From NCBI GenBank assembly GCA_963932465.1, contig OZ010796.1:73101974-73165973 (forward strand): a stretch of 64,000 bases of DNA, given 5' to 3'. Of the stretch, positions 22,327-35,630 are shown in pieces (positions within the stretch are counted from its first letter, which is position 1; every line of letters begins with the position of its first letter). The position numbers and the translations under genes were made by a program. Below the pieces are notes generated by a model. It was not told the origin of the DNA. It made no database searches and was given only the letters and a program-made list of their open reading frames with translations. The DNA is from Maratus speciosus. Taxonomy: Eukaryota; Arthropoda; Arachnida; Araneae; Salticidae.

Positions 22327-22475
22327 TTGCTCTTCTTATTATGTGCCAAAATTGCGGGAAGCGCAATAGCGCTCCTCTTGTTATGTGCCAAAATTGGAAG
22401 CGCGATAACGCTCCTCTTGTTTTATGCAAAAATTGGGGAGAGGGTGATAGCGCTCCTATTTGTTGTCTCAGTTTG
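22327..22475 (+). repeat. Short minisatellite, about three ~55 bp units
   Basis: AGCGCTCCTCTTGTTATG and ATGTGCCAAAATTGGAAGCG recur with slight changes at about 22335, 22390 and 22440. Overlapping frames on both strands (for example repeated LLLCAKIG) are translations of the repeat and not genes. Confidence 0.8.
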
Positions 22476-22479
22476 GTGT

Positions 22480-23700
22480 GCATTTAAGCTGGTTACACTA
22501 GCAAAGCGTACAATTCCAGAGTAGAAGGTCGGCTTACAAGTATTTTTTAACGTATTTTTGGCATATATATATCCACAAGATTTGTTCCGCACAGTTAAAA
22601 AAGCAATTCCTAAGCACATACAGCATGTTTTGAAATAAAATATATAACTGTTTTCCAGAAAAAAAGTTTTCGTTAAAAAAATTCAGATTTAATTTTTTTA
22701 AATGCTTTTCTAAATGATGCCAAACTAATTATTACTTTGATATACGCTCCACATCTAAGAATAATTTGCAAATCTCAGTATTTTGTTTGACATACATCAG
22801 TTATTACTAAAATTAAAGCAATTTGTAGAATCCTCCCGCTTTGCTGGTGTTAACCACGGTAAAATAAATTAAAGTGCAACAATACGGTCATCACAATAAC
22901 GGAGCTCTTTGCATTCGCGACTATAAAACGTTGAAAAGAAAATCTGGAAAAACATGACGTCACTTTTACTCAATAGTAAAATACCCCAGCTTTATAAATG
23001 AGAATACAGGTTTCTTTTGGCCAGTGTAATAGGGAAAAATACGATTTCCCTGACAATACGAAAGAAAATGTAAAATATTGCGTCGTAGCATGAATGTAAT
23101 GTAGCCACATTATTGGCGTAGCAATTAGGGAAATACTATTTCGTATGGCATTATCTATATATTTAAAAGACAAGGCTATTTTTTAAGTCATCTGCCCTGA
23201 GCTTTCTACAGAACCAATTTTACCAATTATTTTTTTAAATGAAAGCTGTTCTTTTGCAGATGTGCCTGCACAAGTTTTTTTTTTTTTTTTTTAATGTTCT
23301 CATTTTTATATTTTAAATTTAATTTTAAAAGTTTTTTTTATGAAACTTCTTTAAAATGGTGACAATTGGATTACTTCCATTGTTGCCGATAAAGGAGAAG
23401 TAATGAGGTTTATTTATCTTTATCCAGTATATCTTTATTGATGCTATTTCTCTTTACAATTAAAAATAACTTTTTTTAAAGTTTCAAAAGAAAATGACAT
23501 CACGCTTTAAAATATATGTATTTTCCCTCATAAACTTGTTACATTTCAGTATTTTTTCATTCCGTTGATACTGAATTTGAAACGTTAGGTATAAAATGCT
23601 TCTGTGAGGAAAAATGACGTCATATTTAAAAGAAAACGATAACATTTTTGTTTTCGTTTCCGGCCGAAAATTGGAAGATTACCGAAATTCGGTTTCGGTC
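22480..23700. other. Unclassified stretch
   Basis: AT-rich, with poly-T at 23274-23292. No gene or clear repeat family recognised. Confidence 0.35.
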
Positions 23701-23719
23701 GTAAAAACCAGTTTCTGGC

Positions 23720-26700
23720 TAGAGATGGGAAATATAGTTACTTTTGGTTAACAGGTTACATCGTTCCACACTTGTACAGGTAACAGGTTCCAACAACCTG
23801 TTATTTTTATAACATAACTAATCGTGTGAATCCGGTCAACGAATATTTGAATAAGAAGGGCTTTTAAACAAAATGTTTGGAATAATTTTTTGACATAATT
23901 ATAAATGCTGTTTTCTATTGAGATGAATCAAAATTAGTTTGTGATTAAAAACGTAATTTTTGGAAGACAAAAACTTACCTAGTCATGATACTTTGAATTT
24001 CATGCATTTTTAGCGATTTCTGACACTAAAAACGTGTTTTTTCATTTATGGTGATTAAAACATTGAAAATTCATAAAATTCTAAGTATCATAACTCAGTA
24101 AGTTTTTCACCATAAAACAATACATTTTTGCTGTTTTACTTGTTAGAACATGGAAAAAGTTTTTTAAATAAAACTTATAGGACAGAGGCATTGTATAACA
24201 TTTGTAATTTCTCATCTATTTGAAAAGTAATTATTGCAATGTAAATCGATTTTTATGTGATGCAGAACAAATTGCAATTGCAAACAATTGATGCAGAACA
24301 AATATACCTTTAAAACTAACGGTTTAGAAATTAGTTATTGGAGATACCCTGTATAATAATTAACACAGTTTTAACAACACGATTTCTAATCCCACCCACC
24401 CAGCCCCACCGCCGTAAAAAAAATAAGAATCATACATACAGCATAGATTATGAAGCACTTTCCATCACATTCAGAATACCATAACAAAACATCACAATTG
24501 ACAAAAGTGGAAGATGACGTTTTGATGAAAAATTTGGAAAACACATAATACATTTGAAAACACGATTTCTGCCATTACCATGAAGAGTCATTAAAATATA
24601 TGGGGTTTTTTCTGCCTTGTATAGGATCTATAGATATGTATGTATACTACATAGTATGCAAAAATTTAGTAAAGTTAAACACATAACACATTTTAAAATT
24701 TCCGCTCAGCAATTTCAACCAATAAACGAATGTTGTTGAGAACTGTTGTTCGACCTTGTATATGATCTGGAATTGATACACATAAGTAATATTTAAAAAA
24801 ATAGTTAAATTTAAAAACGCATACCACAATTGAAAAAGCTCTTCCTAGCAATTATCGTTCGTGGCTTCAAAAGTTCAATTATTGTTCATTTTCTTCGATA
24901 TCCAAATACTTTTATGTGTTCCTGCAAATAAACGATAAGCTCTATGCACACCCTATTCTATAGTAGGAACCTTGTAGTACACCTCAGTGATTTATATCAA
25001 TTTAAATATGTTTTAAATACTGTAATATCATTAAAATACACAGCAAGCGATTTTCCCCCATGTACCGTAATGTAACGGAATTCTTTTGAGTGGCCCTGTA
25101 AATGAACAAAATATGCTATACACACTTCCTTTACAATACCGAACATGCCATACTAAACCCAAATAAGTTATATCCATTTCATGGCAGTCGGCCTAATATT
25201 TACACGAGTTAAAGAAAGGACAGACAGACGGACAGACAATCTGAATTCATAAACACTTTTTAACTACGTTGGAAAGTATTAAAAAATAGTAATTTGATCT
25301 CCGACTTAACAGCAGCCGCCATATCAATCAATGCATATTCAAAGCTAATTTCACAAGAACACAAAAATATTATTTATATACTTTTAATCAAATGCAATTT
25401 ATCCAAACAAATTTCGTTTGTACAAGTATGTTTTTCAAATTAATTACAACTGTACTAAAATTATATTTTCTCTTTTTCCAGCAAATTAAAAAAATGACAA
25501 AACAAATATAATAAAAAAAACTTTGCCAAAAAACAAAATTTATAATGCCGGAATCCCCCTCGCCCCCCACACTGTCCCCTAAAAAAAAAAAACTTCATCA
25601 GTACATAGTAAAAACCCTTTAAATATTCAAATAAACCGCCAACGCAAAACGCTCCATTCTTTACAAACACACGAAGAGTAAATAAAAACTCTTAGTCAAA
25701 TACCATTTCACTCCGACAAAATTACCTATTTAGACAAATTTATCCTCCAGCGTATTTTTTAATTTAAAAGACTGTTGTACCAAATGTTTCGAAATAAGCA
25801 AATGATATATTGACCGCAGAAAAATTTAACAGATAAATAACTGCAAAGATGTTCTATATCTTTCTTTATTCAAAAGCTTATTAAGCGATAAAAGAACATT
25901 TTATGTGTCAAGAACTACATCTACTGATGGCGTGATTCAGAATGAATTAAGGAATTATCTGCGGTTAGTTTCAGCTGCTTTCAGTTGAAATCAATTGAAG
26001 TTTTAATGAACCCGTTTTAAATGCGCTAATCAGTTAAAAAATTATAAATTCGTGGATTTTATTTGAATGTAGCTAAACAATATTTTGTTATTTTTGAAAA
26101 TAGATTTCCTATTCAAAATTCGGAATTAAAATTTTTAAGAGATAAAATTATAAATAAATGTATTTTATTTAAATATTGCAAAAAGGTACTTTTTATAAAT
26201 TTAATGAATCTGAACTCCTGTTTCGCCGCATTTTTTTAAAGAGGGGGGGGGGGAGGAATCAATCTTTTTTCATTTATATAATATAAATGAAATATATTGC
26301 AAAATTCAACAAAAATCACTTGTTGAAAATTAGAAGCACCCCCCCCCCTCCCCCCCATATAAAACACGAAAATATATTTTTAGTTGAAAAGAAATTACTC
26401 AGATCAAAAATTAGACAAAACTTTCATGGGTTTTATAAGTCAAATTTGACTTTTTGTTATGGAAATGCTAAATGAAGACAATATCTACGATTCATGCATA
26501 CAAAACATGAGCTTTTTTCTTAGAAATTTTCAGATGTTTTCCTGATTTACTATTTGTGCCAGTGTTTCGTTTATGCTCTAATTTGTGCCATCAGAATCGA
26601 TGAGAGTATGTGATGATGCTGATGACCCAGCACCAGGCACCAAGCCGAAAAAGCGTTTAATTAGTGTTGCAAGTCATTACTATTCATGCATTAGGGTTTG

Positions 26701-27009
26701 GTGAAATACAAAATAAATTTTTAACTCAGCAAACATAACAGAGTTGCCCATAACTAGAGAGTGGAGATGGGCCAAACTGTGCGCGCACGTCTGAAAAGAA
26801 ACTATCGAGGACGTTTTTTGTTAATATTGTTCTATTTTAAAGGCACGAAATTGAATTCTTGATTAAGGCAATTGAATAAAGACGCTGCCATTTAAAACCA
26901 TATGTTATTTAATTAACAGGGACTTTTCGGTAACATAATAATTCAATATTAGGTTCCAGCATAGTAACAGGGTTTTTTATCCTAATACGTTAAATAATGC
27001 CCATCCCTA
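23720..27009. mobile_element. hAT-like element, 3.3 kb
   Basis: It starts TAGAGATGGGAAATA and ends TGCCCATCCCTA. Flanking 8 bp TTTCTGGC (23712-23719) and TTTCCGGC (27010-27017) differ at one base, consistent with an aged hAT target duplication. The subterminal parts carry AACAGGTTACA and TAACAGG-type words. The interior shows CACGATTTCT and ACCCTGTATA words repeated at irregular spacing and G/C homopolymer runs (26242-26255, 26338-26357). No transposase frame of length survives, so it is a non-autonomous or decayed copy. Confidence 0.65.
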
Positions 27010-27017
27010 TTTCCGGC

Positions 27018-27584
27018 CAATCCTTAGAAATAAGAATGAATACAAAATGGCATTTGAGATAAAAATAAGCTCCATGTTATATAAACGGAAACAAATAATA
27101 GGTAGTTAATCAGCTACTACAGCATGCATTGAAGGATTAAGCGTGGGTAGGTAATTTGATCTTTAGTTTCATTCATTTTTCATTTCTTTAAAACTTTTCA
27201 GAAAAAGGATGGGGAGGACGGTATTTCTAAGAAAGAGTCGAAATCATGGATATAGGGAAAAAGGTCTTTCAATCTAAAGATTCAAGGAAAATCTATCTTT
27301 TTTTCACTTTTAAGTATTCGTTTTGAGAACCACCGTAAAGCTTTCGTGAAAACGAATCGATAACGGTTCGTTTTCTTTTCGTGAAAGACGGAGGGTGAAT
27401 CGAGTGCGGAGAGTTGGCTTTTGCAAAAATAAAGAGGGGGAATTTTAAAGCACAGTTTTCTTTTTACACGTTTTCATTTCATTTAACTGGGTTCATGGAT
27501 GTAAAGATGATATTTTCTCATTCATTTTTCATCCACTTCTAGATGTGCTGTATATCTGTGTTCCCGTTGGCATTTCGTTGCGTG
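27018..27584. other. Unclassified stretch
   Basis: No gene or repeat end recognised. AT-rich, with a purine-rich patch at 27200-27240. Confidence 0.35.
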
Positions 27585-28392
27585 TCCGTTAATATATAAA
27601 AGTGAAAATTTGTCTGTCTGTCTGTAATTCTATACAAATCCACAATTTGGAAGCCAGAATTGTGAAATGCTACGTACATGTGTATTAAAACACGACCGAG
27701 GCAACTAAAGTAATCCGAAATCGAAATAATTTATAGTTAATTTTTAATTAATAAAAAAACCCCAATTTAACAGCAATTTTCTATCAAATTGGAACATTTT
27801 TCGTTATAGTAGTTGCCAACAATTAAAAATTCACAATGAAATTCTTACCGCAACAAATACTTTTCTATTGCAAGATTTCCGCGTGAAAAATGAAATAACT
27901 AGTTTGAAGAATTTAAATAAAAAGTGAATATTACGTCATACCATTTTTATTGCAAGCTTTCCACGTGAAAAATGAAAATTAAATAAATAGTTCGAAGAAT
28001 TTTTAAAAAAGTGAATATTACGTCATATTGGAAATATAATGGACGTCAGCAGGTAAATATATAACGTCATATGAGTTTGAAAAAACGTATTGAAACATGA
28101 TAAAAACCCAATTATGGAAATAGTGGCATATTTTAACATTTAGAGGTTATCTGAATCTCTTTTCGCCATTTTAAAATTTATCCGATGTATATATGTATGC
28201 ATGTGTATGCATGTATACTAGAATTTACACAAAGTTTTAGGACCCTAGAGCTCATTCTTAGTGAAGAACTGAAATCAAGATGGCATTATTGCTTTCTTTT
28301 GTTATTTATTTTATACTGTATGTTTAATTTTGAAATTAAGTTTTCAAACAAACATTCTTAAAATTCCGGGCAACGCCGGGTGCTTTAGCTAG
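27585..28392 (+). mobile_element. Non-autonomous Helitron
   Basis: The 3' end has the Helitron signature: a CCGG-GCAACG-CCGG hairpin (about 28365-28380), a short spacer, then CTAG (28389-28392) followed by T. The 5' end reads TCCGTTAATATATAAAAG and then GTCTGTCTGTCTG, which I recognise from arthropod Helitrons. There are no inverted ends or target duplication, as expected. The base before the proposed start is not A, so the 5' boundary may be off by a few bases. No Rep/helicase frame exists, so this is a passenger copy. Confidence 0.75.
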
Positions 28393-29945
28393 TATTTTCA
28401 TATTTTTATAACTTAATTATTAAACAGATTAATATTGATTAAATTAGAATTTCCGCACAGGAAACAATGTAAAAATCCTGAATAAATTTAAATAATGTTT
28501 TTGCTTCCTGTTGCCATATCGTACTTAATTATCAAATAGATTAACATTTGTTAAATTAGAATTTCCGTCCAGAAGACAATTTAAAAATCCTAAATAAATT
28601 TAAATAATACTTTTGTTTCCTGTTGCCATATCGTACTTAATTATTAAATATATTAATATTTAATTAAATCAGAATGATCCGCCCAGAAAACAATTTAAAA
28701 ATCCTGAATAAAACTTAATAATGCTGTTGTTTCCTGTTGCCATATCGTACTTAATTATCAAATAGATTAATATTGATTAAATTAGAATGATCCGTTCAGA
28801 AAACAATTTAAAAATCCTAAATAAATTTAAATAATGTTTTTGTTTCCTGTTGCCATATCGTACTTAATAATTATTGATTAAATTAGAATTATCCGTCCAG
28901 AAAACAATGTAAAATCCTGAATAAATTTAAATAATGCTTTTGTTTTCTGTTGCCATATCGTACTTAATTATCAAATAGATTAATGTTGATTAAATTAGAA
29001 TTGTCCTCCCAGAAAACAGTTTACAAATCCTGAATAAAAATTAATAATGCTGTTGTTTCCTGTTGCCATATCGTACTTAATTATCAAATAGATTAATATT
29101 GATTAAATAAAAATGATCCGTCCAGAAAACAATTTAAAAATCCCGAATAAAAATTAATAATGCTGTTGTTTCCTGTTGCCATATCGTACTTAATTATCAA
29201 ATAGTATATATAATATTATATAATAATATCTAATTTAATTAATATTATATAATATATAATATTGATTAAATTAGAATTATCCGTCCAAAAAATATTTAAA
29301 CAATGCTTTTGTTTTCTGTTGCCATATCGTATACTTAATTATCAAATAGTTATTAAATTAGAATTATCCGTCCAGAAAACAATGTAAAATCCTGAATAAA
29401 TTTAAATAATACTTTTGTTTTCTGTTGCCATATCGTACTTAATTATCAAATAGATTAATGTTGATTAAATTAGAATTATCCTCCCAGAAAACAGTTTAAA
29501 AATCCTGAATAAAAATTAATAATGCTGTTGTTTCCTGTTGCCATATCGTACTTAATTATCAAATAGATTAATAATGATTACATTAAAATGATCCGTCAAC
29601 AAAACAATTTAAAAATCCCGAATAAAAATTAATAATGTTGTTTTTTCCTGTTGCCACATCGTACTTAATTAACAAATAGTATATATAATATTATATAATA
29701 ATATCTAATTTAATTAATATTATATAATATATAATATTGATTAAATTAGAATTATCCGTCCAAAAAATAATTTAAAAATCCTGAATAAATTTAAATAATG
29801 CTTTTGTTTTCTGTTGCCATATCGTACTTATACTTATCAAATACACAAATATTGATTAAATTAGAATGATCCGTTCAGAAAACAATGTAAAATCCTGAAT
29901 AAATTTAAGTACTGCTTTTGTTTCCTATTGACATATTGTAAGATA
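28393..29945 (+). repeat. Minisatellite, about 13 units of ~113 bp
   Basis: TGTTGCCATATCGTACTTA recurs about every 103-145 bp from 28508 to 29925, joined by AAATAGATTAATATTG, ATCCGTCCAGAAAACAAT and TCCTGAATAAATTTAAATAA. Two units contain the same extra ATATAATATTATATAATA insertion (about 29203-29265 and 29682-29745), evidence of multi-unit duplication. The array starts at the Helitron 3' end. Confidence 0.95.
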
Positions 29946-29970
29946 TCTCATCTTTAACCCTTTCGGGTTC

Positions 29971-30006
<36 letters not shown>

Positions 30007-30296
30007 AATTTTGAGTAAAAATTTACTTTTACGTTAATAACGTTAATAGTAGCTATCCAAATAGATTTACTAAAATTTAACGGATATGCCATTGTCTGAA
30101 ATCGTTCTTTTGCATACTATTCAATTCATATTCATATGACAATAGACTAAAGAAGAGTTATTGGAGACGTTTGAAAAATACCGTATGACAACTATATTTA
30201 GCAGATATTACAACTTTCTAATATTTTTTTTCGTTTCATCACACATGATTTGTTCAGAAAAGTAACCTATATTTTAAATTTAAAGAGTGAAATGTA

Positions 30297-31349
30297 CAGT
30301 CGTGGAAAAAAAAGAGTAAACACCCCTACTAACTCCTCAACAAATTATCCTAGAAGAAAGTGATTGGTACCGAACGATTGGTAATAAAGTCTACTTTTAA
30401 ATGATGTATATAAAATTTGCTTAGGGGTCATCTACATATTAAAACGAACCCAAACTTTTTTTTTCAATGGCAATACCCAATTTTAACAAGATATTTCAAA
30501 TCTTCGGTTCAGACTATGCCTAGACACCAAATTTCAAGTCATTTGAATGATAAGTTTTTGAATTATAAACATTCAAAATTTTGTGCTTCTAATGTTAAAT
30601 TACATTTTCATATTTTCATTAATATCTCCTGAAATGATACTTCCAATGTGCTAATTTCTTGTGTAGCAATAATACTAAAATGTCCAAACATAAATACGTT
30701 GAATTTGCAATTTTTATAATTTTATGATATGAATTATGAAATTAATATTCGAAAAAATTATGAATTGCAACCTACAATTTTTTGGATGGATTTAGATTTA
30801 TTAAGTCCTGCTTTATGGAAATCCAAAATTTCACATTTTTCTTCCAAGTAGTTTTCAAATTATGCTTAAAAAACGGTAACTAGATATTTTGAAATTTCTT
30901 ATGCTATCCTGTCATCTAACAATCTTCATTGATTGCTTGAGTGGTGCTTACGATGCCTTGATGAAGAAGGGGGCTCTCTCGGTCATTAATCGAGTACGGA
31001 ACTTCAATTTGAATACAGCCCATAAAATAGGCTTCTTTTAAAATAATTAATTTCTCGGAAACTTACCGTACGAATTGCATAAAAATTTGTTTTTAGGCTA
31101 ACTGAAGGGTGTAGAGTTCATTTATGCTGTCAGAATTGTGTACTGCTATTGAAAAAATCAAATTTATAGTTCGCTTTAATATGCTTCGAACAAAGTTATG
31201 CTTCGTTTTAATATGTAGGTGGCCCTCTAAGCAAATTTTAGATACATCATCTAAAAGTATACTTACCAATAATGTGGTACCAGTGACCTTCTTCTACGAT
31301 AATATTTTCCAGAGTCAGTAAGGGGTGTTTACTTTTTTTTCCACGACTG
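30297..31349. mobile_element. Foldback MITE A with CAGTCGTGGAAAA ends
   Basis: CAGTCGTGGAAAAAAAAG and its complement bound ~1053 bp with TA on each side (30295-30296 and 31350-31351), the Tc1/mariner-type target. The arms pair across most of the length (AACACCCCTACTAACTC, CTACTTTTAAATGATGTA). Copies B (31547-32601) and C (47671-48756) have the same length and ends. Confidence 0.8.
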
Positions 31350-31546
31350 TACGTTTAAAATAAAAGAATCGCCAACGGTGCAAAGAGAATTATTCAAACT
31401 TTTATTATTATTATTGCTATTACTAAATGCCAAAACATAAATGAAGTCATAATAAGAAATGCATAGACATATACTATCATTACTGCGTGTAAATAGTAAT
31501 AAATATAATTGTTAAAACAAAATAATACGCAATGAAAAGACATGTA

Positions 31547-32601
31547 CAGTCGTGGAAAAAAAAGGAAACACCCCTACTAACTCCTCAAAAAATTATCGTA
31601 GAAGAAAATTACTGGTACCGAACAATTGGAAATAAAGTCTACTTTTAAATGGTGTATATAAAATTTGCTTAGGGGGCGATCTACATATTAAAACAAACCA
31701 TAACTTCATTTTTTTCAATGGCAATACCCAATTCTGACAGCATAAATGAACTCTACACCCTTCCATTAGCCTAGAAACAAATTTTTATGCAATTCGTACC
31801 ATAAGTTTCCGAGAAATTAATTATTTTAAAACGAACGTATTTTGAGGGCTGTATCCAAATTGAAGTTCGTTACTCGATTGTTAACCGAGAGAGCCGCCTT
31901 CTTGATCAAGGCACCTTACGAAGCCAGTTAGATAAGAGGACAGCTGGAGAAATTTCAAAATATCGACTCACTTCTATCATAGGCGGCCCCTTAAACCATC
32001 ATTTTGCCGTTTTTTAAGCATAATTTGTAAACTATTTGGAAGAAAAATGTGAAATTTTGGATTTTCATAAAGCAGGACTTAATAAATCTAAATCCATCAA
32101 AAAAAAAATTGTAGGTTGCAATTCATAATTTTTTCGAATATTAATTTCATAATTCATAACTCATATCATAAAATTATGAAAATTGCGAATTCAGCGTATT
32201 TATGTTTGGGCACATTAGCATTATTGCTACACAAAAAATTAGCACATTAGGAGCATAATTTCAGGAGATATAAATAAAAATATGAAAATGTAATTTAACA
32301 TTAGAAGCACTAAATTTTGAATGTTTATAATTCAAAAACTTATCATTCAAATGAATTGAAATTTGGTATCTAGGCGTAGTTTGAACCGAAGATTTGAAAC
32401 ATTTCGTTAAAATTTCGTATTGCCATTGAAAAAAAAAGGAAGTTTGGGTTCGTTTTAATATATAGATGCCCCCCTAAGCAAATTTTATATACATCATTTA
32501 AAAGTAGACTATATTTCCAATCGTTCGGTACAAGTAACTTCCGTCTACGATAACTTGTTGAAGAGTTAGTAAGGGGTGTTTACTTTTTTTTTCCACGACT
32601 G
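31547..32601. mobile_element. Foldback MITE B, same family
   Basis: Same termini as copy A, TA at 31545-31546 and 32602-32603, length about 1055 bp. It lies only ~195 bp after copy A, and both sit within the TTAA element, so two independent insertions in one small target are likely. Non-coding. Confidence 0.8.
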
Positions 32602-32971
32602 TACTAGTAATAGTACGCCAGACATCGAACGGGTTAAAACGTCATTTTATGTTAAAAAATGTCGATTTTTTTTCAAATTCACTATAATGGTAAACTTCAA
32701 TCTTTTTTCTTCCCAATACTGTTTAAATTTTGTTTCTACCTTATTTAGAACCGAAGTTATAAATATTTTAATTTTACAAGATAGCACTGCATAATTACAT
32801 CTTAAGCCTATTTTAAGCCTTTTCTTAAAATTATATTTTTTACCTTTTCCGTTTATACAAAACGTCCTATCTAAAAAATTTATACTTAAAATGCACTAAA
32901 ATTTTATACGATTATTTTCTAAATTTTCACAAAGGGACTATTGACCAAAGACTATGCCCATGATTAATGGA

Positions 32972-33643
32972 TTAAGGGGACAAGGGACCTTCAAACTCAT
33001 TTTTCCATTTATTTTAAATTTCACTTTAATACTATTCACGGGCACACTATATGCATTATGGCATATATTTATCCCACAAGAATTAAAAACAATTTTTTTT
33101 TTGAGAAAAATAAGGAATTTTCCTGAATATAGTATGCATTATGAAGAACTTTTCAAAATGCCTCATGCGCATTCCATATCGATTAAAATTCCAATATTTT
33201 TTTATGGGAGTTTATTTTATATATACAAATAAAACTGTGCATCCAATTTTATACATTCGAATAAAAAGGTAAGAAAAAAATATTTTCTAAATTTTATGAA
33301 ATTTTCAGCATTTTTGCATCCCATTTCTGCAATAAACCCCCTTTAACTTTCCAATTATATTTAATTTAAAAAAACTATGCACAGTTTTATTTGTATATAT
33401 AAAATAAACTCGCATAAAAAATATTGATAATTTTAATTCATATGGAATGCCCATGGGGCATTTTGAAAAGTTCTTCATAACGCTTAATGTATTCAGGTAA
33501 ATTCCTTATTTTTCTCATTTTTTTATTATTTCTTGTGTGATAAATACATGCCACAATGCATGTAGTGTGCCCTTGAATAGCATTTAAAGTGAAATTCTAA
33601 AAAAGTAAAAAAAAAAAAGTTTGAAGGCCCCTTGTTCCCTTAT
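32972..33643. mobile_element. TTAA-type palindromic MITE, 672 bp
   Basis: TTAAGGGGACAAGGGACC on the left is mirrored by GGCCCCTTGTTCCCTTA on the right; the right flank is TTAT rather than TTAA. The arms pair widely (AATATTTTTTTATGGGAG region, TGCATTATGGCATATATTTA region). The 92-codon frame at 32954-33232 falls in one arm and is a chance frame. Confidence 0.65.
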
Positions 33644-34066
33644 TATTATTTTGCTGTAAATTATGAATTACAATCATTTTTCGGAGATGTTTCTATACAT
33701 GACTACCATATCTTCTGTAGTTTCATAAAAAATGACTCAATTTTCAAATGCATGGTCTAAGAACCAGAAACAAGAGATTATGATTATTACCAAATTTATC
33801 AAATTAAATAACATTGCTTCATTTTATCCTGTATAAATATCCTGTTTTACAGAAGTGTTATTTTTTAGGTTTATTTGCCTATTTTTTCCCCTTAAAATCA
33901 AAACAATAACAGCTAAAATTTTCGTACGTTTTATCTAGTTTTTTAATTATGCTTCAAAATAAAATGCAGTCATAAAGTCAAATTGTTAAAAATGATTTTA
34001 AAAAAAAATCTCCGAAGGTGTGCAGATAACTAAATAATTCTAATTAAAATTTAAAAAAATAAAAAA
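33644..34066. other. Unclassified stretch
   Basis: AT-rich sequence between MITEs. Nothing recognised. Confidence 0.35.
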
Positions 34067-34380
34067 ACCCGAACTAAATATTTCTTATAAATGTGAAACT
34101 ATTTTTTGCATTACTTACTTATTTTTTATTTACTTGTATTGATGACTTTTAAGTTGTGTTTAATTGTTAGTTCCTATCTATCAAAACTGTTTTGATGAGG
34201 CCTATAGATGTCTCTGGAGGTTAGAGTTGCAGTAAAGCTAGAGATCCTATCTACATAACTTCCAGGTTGTGTAATATTTAAACGGAACTTCTAACTGTAA
34301 AATAGTCAATGAAACGTCGTCTTCATTTTGAAAGACCTATCCAATGATATGCCACTCAATAGGGTGCGCAAAAAAAATTT
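34067..34380 (+). repeat. Truncated copy of the ACCCGACTGC MITE family
   Basis: Matches the first ~310 bp of the copy at 43191-43722: GATGAGGCCTATAGATGTCT, TTAGAGTTGCAGTAAAGCTA, TAAAATAGTCAATGAAAC. It stops near 34380, where the palindrome array begins. The missing half suggests truncation or replacement at that junction. Confidence 0.65.
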
Positions 34381-34439
34381 GAGGCAGTCATGGTCATCTG
34401 TGTTAGCTGAAATAAATAACTTTATCGCAGTAAATCACT

Positions 34440-35365
34440 TTATCGTTTTCACTCTATCGCAGAGTCAAAATAGGCCCAACCTCTTTAGAGTGACTATTCA
34501 TTCTGTGGAAAAGTGCAATTGTTGACTCTATGTAAGAGTGAATACTCACTCCTGGGAAGTGAATAGTCACTCTAAACAGGGGTGAATAATCACTCTTTCG
34601 GAGGAGTGACTATTCACTCTTGCTAAAGGAGTGCGTTTTTCTCTCGTGGTAGGAGTGAATAGTCACTCTTTCGTAGGAGTGAATGCTCATTTTTTATGGA
34701 GAAAATTCTTTTTATATGTTGCTTTTATGGGCATTTTAAAATAATCATATCTTTCAGAGCATGCAAGGAAAATAGATACAAGCATGGTAAAGATTGGAAT
34801 AAAATGCTTTATTGACAATATTTATTTAATTCATAGTTTGTAACACTCATTGAACTTTAAAGGAAAAACTCAATTAAAGTTGCGTATGAATTAAATTAGA
34901 TTACTGACAGAAATAAACTAAAATATTTTATTCCAATCTTATCGCTTGTGTTTGCTTTCATTGCATGCGTTATAAATATAGGATAGTTTTAAAATGAGTG
35001 CGTTTTAGTACCAAATCAGCATAATTTCCAAGGTTACATTATGAAATGGAGTTTTTAAAAATTAAGAAGTGACATATTTTGGTGCATTTCATTATTTTAC
35101 TCTATATATTGGTTCAAAGTTGACCGGAAGTTTTTAAAGTGTATAATGTTCATTCTCGTCAGAGGAGTAAGATGTTTTACTCTCGACAACGGAGTGACAT
35201 ATTTCATTATCGACAATGGAGTGAAATATTTCACTCCTTTGTAGGGAGTGGAAAATTCCACTCTTTAAGGAGCAAACTTTCATAAAATTCACTCCAAAAA
35301 GAGTGAAAATGCCTGTCACTCTTTCAAAGAGTGAACTTTTCACTCCTCCCAATTTTAGAGTATTG
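34440..35365. repeat. Palindrome-array locus, GAGTGA...TCACTC units
   Basis: Two clusters (34485-34690 and 35150-35356) together hold about 13 palindromes of 16-20 bp. All share arms GAGTGA and TCACTC around a changing 4-8 base centre, for example GAGTGAATAGTCACTC and GAGTGAAATATTTCACTC. Between them lies a separate ~50 bp inverted repeat (about 34757-34810 against 34921-34975) sharing AGATTGGAATAAAAT. The symmetry (array, inverted repeat, array) suggests a single mobile unit with many binding sites at its ends. No coding sequence is seen. Confidence 0.75.
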
Positions 35366-35630
35366 GTAGGTGCCCATGGACTAGCTTTTCTTTCAGCAAG
35401 CCATGATGGGTTGAATACATTGGTTTTCTTTGAATGGAGTAGAATTATAATAACAAAAATTTTTAAATTTTATTTTATTTTAATAACTCATTTCTTTTAT
35501 TTCCATATTTCATTCTCCTTTAGAAAAGTTACAATAAAACAATATATATATATATATATTTAAGTGGGATAATTTTTTTTTTAAATTTTTGTGCCTATAA
35601 TTATTTGTCAAATAAGAAACTTGCAATTAT

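Larger units (their letters stand above)
29954..32637. mobile_element. TTAA-flanked element hosting two foldback MITEs
   Basis: TTAA encloses CCCTTTCGGGTTCGAT on the left and ATCGAACGGG on the right, an imperfect inverted pair (an extra TTTCGGG on the left). Without the two MITEs inside, the original would be about 570 bp. A long poly-T follows the left end. Medium confidence because the terminal match is short. Confidence 0.5.

Noticed and set aside
28393..29945. CRISPR array or centromeric satellite
   Set aside because: No spacers between units, and the array is short and next to a Helitron. No evidence for centromere function.
32954..33232. 92-codon plus-strand frame
   Set aside because: Falls in one arm of the palindromic TTAA MITE at 32972-33643.
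34485..34690. CRISPR-like palindromic repeats
   Set aside because: Palindromes have irregular spacing, no constant spacer length, and lie in an animal-type genome.
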